Shown here: piece by piece, positions 60,870-64,000 of the stretch | Position numbering within the stretch: the first letter of the stretch is position 1 | Layout of the letters: the number at the start of each line of letters is the position of its first letter | DNA from: CBDCFV01 sp965261795 | GTDB lineage: Bacteria; Chloroflexota; Dehalococcoidia; Lucifugimonadales; UBA3495 | Length of the DNA: 64,000 nucleotides | Assembly: GCA_965261795.1 (NCBI GenBank) | Contig: OZ253476.1 | Coordinates: 1,674,001 to 1,738,000, forward strand | Reading direction: 5' to 3' | The notes under the pieces: model-generated | Database searches by the model: none | Told to the model about the DNA's origin: nothing | The model's input: only the letters and a program-made list of their open reading frames with translations | Made by a program: the position numbers and the translations under genes

Positions 60870-61104
60870 GCTCGCTCCAGTCCCGGAAAATCACGGTTTC
60901 TTCATCAAGCAAGTCCATGACATATTCGAGAGAAGCAACTATATCCTCTCTGGTTATGCTCGGATAGCTTTTCAGGATGTCATTCATCGTAGCGCCCCCG
61001 GCGAACATGCCGAGGATATTCCACACCATGATGCGGGTGCCCCGGATTGTGGGTTTGCCGCCGCAGATTTGCCGGTCTGCGACGATGCGATGCGGTTCTC
61101 TCAT
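60835..61104 (-). CDS. DUF433 protein (putative antitoxin)
   Basis: An 89-residue DUF433 protein: RIVADRQICGGKPTIRGTRI then MVWNILGMFAGGATMNDILK and PSITREDIVASLEYVMDLL. This small helix-turn-helix-like domain is the usual partner of DUF5615/PIN-like toxins and probably binds DNA or toxin. AGAGG precedes the ATG by five bases. It is 25 bp downstream of cobO. Confidence 0.88.
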   Translation of the reverse strand: MREPHRIVADRQICGGKPTIRGTRIMVWNILGMFAGGATMNDILKSYPSITREDIVASLEYVMDLLDEETVIFRDWSELDTSTNQSSPR

Positions 61105-61129
61105 ACGGACCTCTTCCGCCTCTGGCGGA

Positions 61130-61702
61130 TTAAAACTCTATTCCCGGCTGGGCTTTTATGCCCTGTTGATAGGGATGCTTCACCACGTTCATCTCGGTGA
61201 CCATGTCGGCAAACTCGACTAACTCCGGGGGGGCGTGGCGGCCGGTGATGATTATGTGCTGCATTTCCGGCCTGTGCCGGAGCACTTCCAGTACCTCTTC
61301 CACGGGAATCCATCCGTAGTGCATGGGGTAGGTAAACTCGTCCAGAACTATAACGTCGTGCTGGCCGGAGGCGATGACCTCCTTGCAATCTTCCCAGTGG
61401 GCCCTGGCGAGATCGGCGGTCTGGTCCATGTCCTTGGAGCGCCAAGTGAAGCCGTCGCCCATGGCCCGCATTTCGACGCCTATTTTTTTGGCGGCCCGCT
61501 GCTCGCCAAAGTTGGCGGTGGAGTGCTTGATGAACTGGAGCATGACGACCTTCAGGTCTCTGCCCCAAGCACGGAACAGGACACCCATGGCGGCGGTGGT
61601 CTTTCCCTTGCCGTTGCCGGTGTTGACGATCACCAGTCCCTTGTTAATCCGGGGGCCCTTCACCGATTGGGGGCCTTCCTGCGCGCTTTCCTGAGTACTC
61701 AT
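61130..61702 (-). CDS. cobO: Corrinoid adenosyltransferase CobO/BtuR
   Basis: A 190-residue ATP:corrinoid adenosyltransferase of the CobA/BtuR type. The P-loop is NTGNGKGKTTAAMGVLFRAW (residues ~28-47), and DVIVLDEFTYPMHYGWIP and HIIITGRHAPPELVEFADMV complete the core. It attaches the 5'-deoxyadenosyl group to Co. It lies 81 bp after cbiA and 25 bp before the DUF433 gene. Confidence 0.95.
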   Translation of the reverse strand: MSTQESAQEGPQSVKGPRINKGLVIVNTGNGKGKTTAAMGVLFRAWGRDLKVVMLQFIKHSTANFGEQRAAKKIGVEMRAMGDGFTWRSKDMDQTADLARAHWEDCKEVIASGQHDVIVLDEFTYPMHYGWIPVEEVLEVLRHRPEMQHIIITGRHAPPELVEFADMVTEMNVVKHPYQQGIKAQPGIEF

Positions 61703-61783
61703 CGGGTATTAACCTCCGGTAAAGATGGGACCTGGGTTGGAATAGTCCTTTCGAGTCCGCTTGAACTGGGAATACAGGCGTAT

Positions 61784-63160
61784 TCAAGTCCTCATGCCGG
61801 AAAGGGGGGCGCATACGTCCACGAACCGGCGGGCGAGAGAAGGATGGCTACCCAAGTGGATGTGGACGTAGGAAGCCCACACGCTGCCGACGTGGAACCC
61901 GTCGGCCCTGCCGTTCTGGTCAAGTATCCTGTAGACCGACTTGTCCAAGTCCGGGGCTTGCTCCAGGACGGACCAATGAAATTCATGCGCACGGACGCGC
62001 TGGCCCTTTGCCAGCAGCGGACCGTCCGCTACCGACTCCACCTCCCGGTAGCCCAGGGTCAAACGCTTTTGGGACATGGACGAAACCGCCGGTATTGCGC
62101 CGATCATTGGGTGGAACTCGCCATCGAGGTTGGAGAGGCTTTCGCCAAGGTACATCAAGCCGCCGCACTCGGCGTAGACCGGCACGCCCCGCGCCACGGC
62201 ATCCCGGATGGCGGCGTGCATGGGCTTGTTCTCCGAAAGCTCCTTGGCGAACATTTCCGGGAAACCGCCGCCGAGGTAAAGGCCGCCAATTCCGTCGGGG
62301 AGCGCGTCATCTTCCAGTGGGCTGAAGGGGGCTAACTCCGCGCCCCAAGCCTCCAGTAAGTCGAGGGAGTCCTGATAGTAGAAGCTGAAGGCCATGTCCT
62401 GGGCGATTCCGATGCGGGCGCGTTTTGGCTGAGGCTCGGATGGGAAGGCTACCCGAGGCGTCTGCACTGAGTCCGTGTCACCGGACAGGGCGATCAGGCG
62501 GTCAACGTCGATGGTGTCTTCTATCTGGGCAATCAGCGTGTCGTACCATTGGCGGGCAACCGAGCCTTCGACGGTGGGAATCAAGCCAAGGTGCCGTTCC
62601 GGCTGGACCAGGTCCTCCCGCCGGGGCAGGTAGCCCAGGACGGGCAGGCCGGTGGTGGCTTCGATCTGGGGTTGGCAGAACTCCAAGTGGCGAGGGCCTC
62701 CCACTCCGTTGAGGATTACGCCGGCGACGTTCAGGTCCGGGTCGAACCGTTGGTATCCCATGACCTCCGCCGCCACGCTGCGGGCGACTTTTGAGGCGTC
62801 GGCTACCAGAATTACCGGAGCGCCCAACAGCTTGGCCAACTCGGCGGTGGAACCCTCCTCGGAGAGGCTGGAGTGGCCGTCGAACACCCCCATCACGCCC
62901 TCGACCACCGATATTTGCCGGTGGCCGCTGGCGCGTTGAAAGAGTTCCAGCACCGTATCGTGGGACAATAGCCAAGTGTCGAGGTTGCGGGATGGGACGC
63001 CGCAAGCCAGCTTATGATAGGAAGGGTCGATGTAATCGGGGCCGGCCTTGAACGGCTGCACCTTATAGCCGCGGCGGGTCAACGCCCCCATGATGCCGGT
63101 GGCGATAGTGGTCTTGCCCACCCCGCTGCGCACGCCCGCTATGACTATGGTTGAAGCCAA
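61784..63160 (-). CDS. cbiA: Cobyrinate/hydrogenobyrinate a,c-diamide synthase CbiA/CobB
   Basis: A 458-residue amidotransferase. The N-terminal ATP-binding domain starts IVIAGVRSGVGKTTIATGIM. The C-terminal glutaminase domain has GLYLGGGFPEMFAKEL and the nucleophile in VPVYAECGGLMYLGESL. It amidates the a and c side chains of the corrin ring. It is the first cobalamin gene on this strand; immediately upstream is a 12-copy palindrome array, and I see no B12 riboswitch box there. Confidence 0.94.
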   Translation of the reverse strand: MASTIVIAGVRSGVGKTTIATGIMGALTRRGYKVQPFKAGPDYIDPSYHKLACGVPSRNLDTWLLSHDTVLELFQRASGHRQISVVEGVMGVFDGHSSLSEEGSTAELAKLLGAPVILVADASKVARSVAAEVMGYQRFDPDLNVAGVILNGVGGPRHLEFCQPQIEATTGLPVLGYLPRREDLVQPERHLGLIPTVEGSVARQWYDTLIAQIEDTIDVDRLIALSGDTDSVQTPRVAFPSEPQPKRARIGIAQDMAFSFYYQDSLDLLEAWGAELAPFSPLEDDALPDGIGGLYLGGGFPEMFAKELSENKPMHAAIRDAVARGVPVYAECGGLMYLGESLSNLDGEFHPMIGAIPAVSSMSQKRLTLGYREVESVADGPLLAKGQRVRAHEFHWSVLEQAPDLDKSVYRILDQNGRADGFHVGSVWASYVHIHLGSHPSLARRFVDVCAPLSGMRT

Positions 63161-63219
63161 TCTTATCTCCCCGGGCCGATGACGGCCTTTTGTACGCTAT
63201 GGCTGACCGATGCCTATGG

Positions 63220-63680
63220 ATTCCCGCCTGTGCGGGAATGACGGGTTAGGTATGTTGGATTCCCGCCTGCACGGGAATGACGGGTTAGGTATGTCGGATT
63301 CCCGCCTGCGCGGGAATGACGGGTTAGGTATGTTGGATTCCCGCCTGCGCGGGAATGACGGGTTAGGTATGTCGGATTCCCGCCTGCGCGGGAATGACGG
63401 GTTAGGTATGTCGGATTCCCGCCTGCGCGGGAATGACGGGTTAGGTATGTCGGATTCCCGCCTGCGCGGGAATGACGGGTTAGGTATGTCGGATTCCCGC
63501 CTGCGCGGGAATGACGGGTTAGGTATGTTGGATTCCCGCCTGCGCGGGAATGACGGGTTAGGTATGTCGGATTCCCGCCTGCGCGGGAATGACGGGTTAG
63601 GTATGTCGGATTCCCGCCTGCGCGGGAATGACGGGTTAGGTATGTTGGATTCCCGCCTGCGCGGGAATGACGGGTTAGGT
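63220..63680. repeat. Array of 12 palindromic repeats
   Basis: Twelve copies of the palindrome with arms ATTCCCGC and GCGGGAAT, period about 39 bp, separated by GACGGGTTAGGTATGT(T/C)GG. The left flank GCTGACCGATGCCTATGG matches the interior of the element at 48.8 kb (48781-48798). The right end GCGCCAAGTTTTGAGATAGT (63684-63703) is that element's terminal repeat. The array fills most of the region upstream of cbiA; both strands are open through it but non-coding in my view. Confidence 0.96.
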
Positions 63681-63712
63681 ACTGCGCCAAGTTTTGAGAT
63701 AGTCTCTTGGAA

Positions 63713-64000
63713 TCAGCCGGTGATGGGCAAGACTTCGCCGTATTTTTCAATCAAGCTCATAAATAGGTCGTGACGCGGCTGGTTGGTCTCTTCCTTCTCG
63801 GACTTCCGCAAATAGACCCGCAGCATGGGTTGTTCTTCCGGGTCCATAAACCATACCGAATAGCTGGGCAGGCCCTGCTGGTTGGTCGTGTGGATGAACT
63901 TGACCTCTTTCACCTCGTCCATGTGCATGTGGACGTGGGTGCCGCCTTCGGCCATAAAGGTGACGATTTTGCCGTCGTCGGTGAAGCGCAGGTCATCGAA
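63713..64000 (-). CDS. C-terminal part of an unknown protein (runs off the window)
   Basis: The frame is open from the window end to the stop at 63713: FDDLRFTDDGKIVTFMAEGG, then HVHMHMDEVKEVKFIHTTNQ and MLRVYLRKSEKEETNQPRHD, LFMSLIEKYGEVLPITG. The pattern of a histidine-rich strand, a V-K-F strand and a YSVWFMDPE turn is loosely like the ChuX/HutX/HmuS haem-utilisation fold, but this is a weak resemblance. ATG 63955 is internal; the real start is beyond the window. Confidence 0.6.
   Translation of the reverse strand, partial: FDDLRFTDDGKIVTFMAEGGTHVHMHMDEVKEVKFIHTTNQQGLPSYSVWFMDPEEQPMLRVYLRKSEKEETNQPRHDLFMSLIEKYGEVLPITG

Noticed and set aside
63160..63220. Cobalamin riboswitch upstream of cbiA
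   Set aside because: No B12-box-like sequence seen between cbiA and the array; the space is only about 60 bp.
63220..63680. CRISPR array or repetitive protein gene
   Set aside because: Units are identical across their full length, without unique spacers. Open frames on both strands are a by-product of a stop-free 39-bp repeat.

Overview
The window looks like a chromosomal segment of a Chloroflexota bacterium, probably from the Dehalococcoidia/SAR202 side. The base composition is fairly GC-rich, and the gene set fits: hopanoid synthesis, DUF1800/DUF1501 pairs, an M16 protease, Uma2 proteins, cobalamin salvage, and a very large load of short palindromic repeats. The phylum call is an inference from gene content; no rRNA or tRNA gene was seen.

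Layout. 1-4.7 kb (minus strand): sufB-[MazE/MazF-like pair]-sufC-sufD-sufS, an Fe-S cluster assembly operon with a toxin-antitoxin pair inside it. 5.3-8.0 kb (plus): TatD-like nuclease, DUF1802 protein, aldo/keto reductase. 17.4-8.0 kb (minus): a nine-gene hopanoid operon (polyprenyl synthase, hpnH, hpnG, hpnA, squalene-hopene cyclase, YjbQ, squalene/phytoene synthase, epimerase, nucleoside hydrolase) behind a recognisable promoter. 18.0-21.9 kb (plus): DUF1800, DUF1501 and NHL-propeller proteins, ended by a strong terminator. 31.1-22.0 kb (minus): a molybdenum/tungsten operon (mobA, moaD-like, aldehyde:ferredoxin oxidoreductase, cupin, NuoE-like, NuoF-like, formate dehydrogenase, moaB). 31.3-36 kb: Uma2, arylsulfotransferase-like propeller, a broken PAP2 gene, plsY, ilvE. 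36-41.6 kb (plus): comEA, comEC, rph, HtrA-type protease. 41.7-48.9 kb: an accessory island with more AT-rich stretches. It holds an HsdR-N nuclease-like protein, a broken Swt1-type HEPN gene, small two-helix membrane proteins (two of them arranged as an inverted pair), an aspartic-protease-like protein, a PaREP1/HEPN protein and miniature elements. 48.9-53.5 kb (minus): M16 protease, FMN-binding protein, hemerythrin. 54-63.2 kb (minus): late cobalamin genes (cbiA, cobO, cobT, cobS, cbiB, cobD), interrupted by a DUF433/DUF5615 pair, a PIN toxin pseudogene and a 25-copy palindrome array.

The most distinctive features are these. (1) One palindrome family (stem ATTCCCGC/GCGGGAAT and compensated variants) occurs as singles, as 12- and 25-copy arrays, inside miniature inverted-repeat elements with YTAR-type target duplications, and read in frame within proteins (M16 protease, the hemerythrin tail, the ComEC tail). 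(2) Toxin-antitoxin-like modules sit inside metabolic operons, and several are broken by single frameshifts or a 13-bp duplication. (3) Two membrane-protein genes face each other and share a 57-bp perfect inverted repeat over their promoters and first codons, an arrangement in which inversion would swap gene bodies between promoters.
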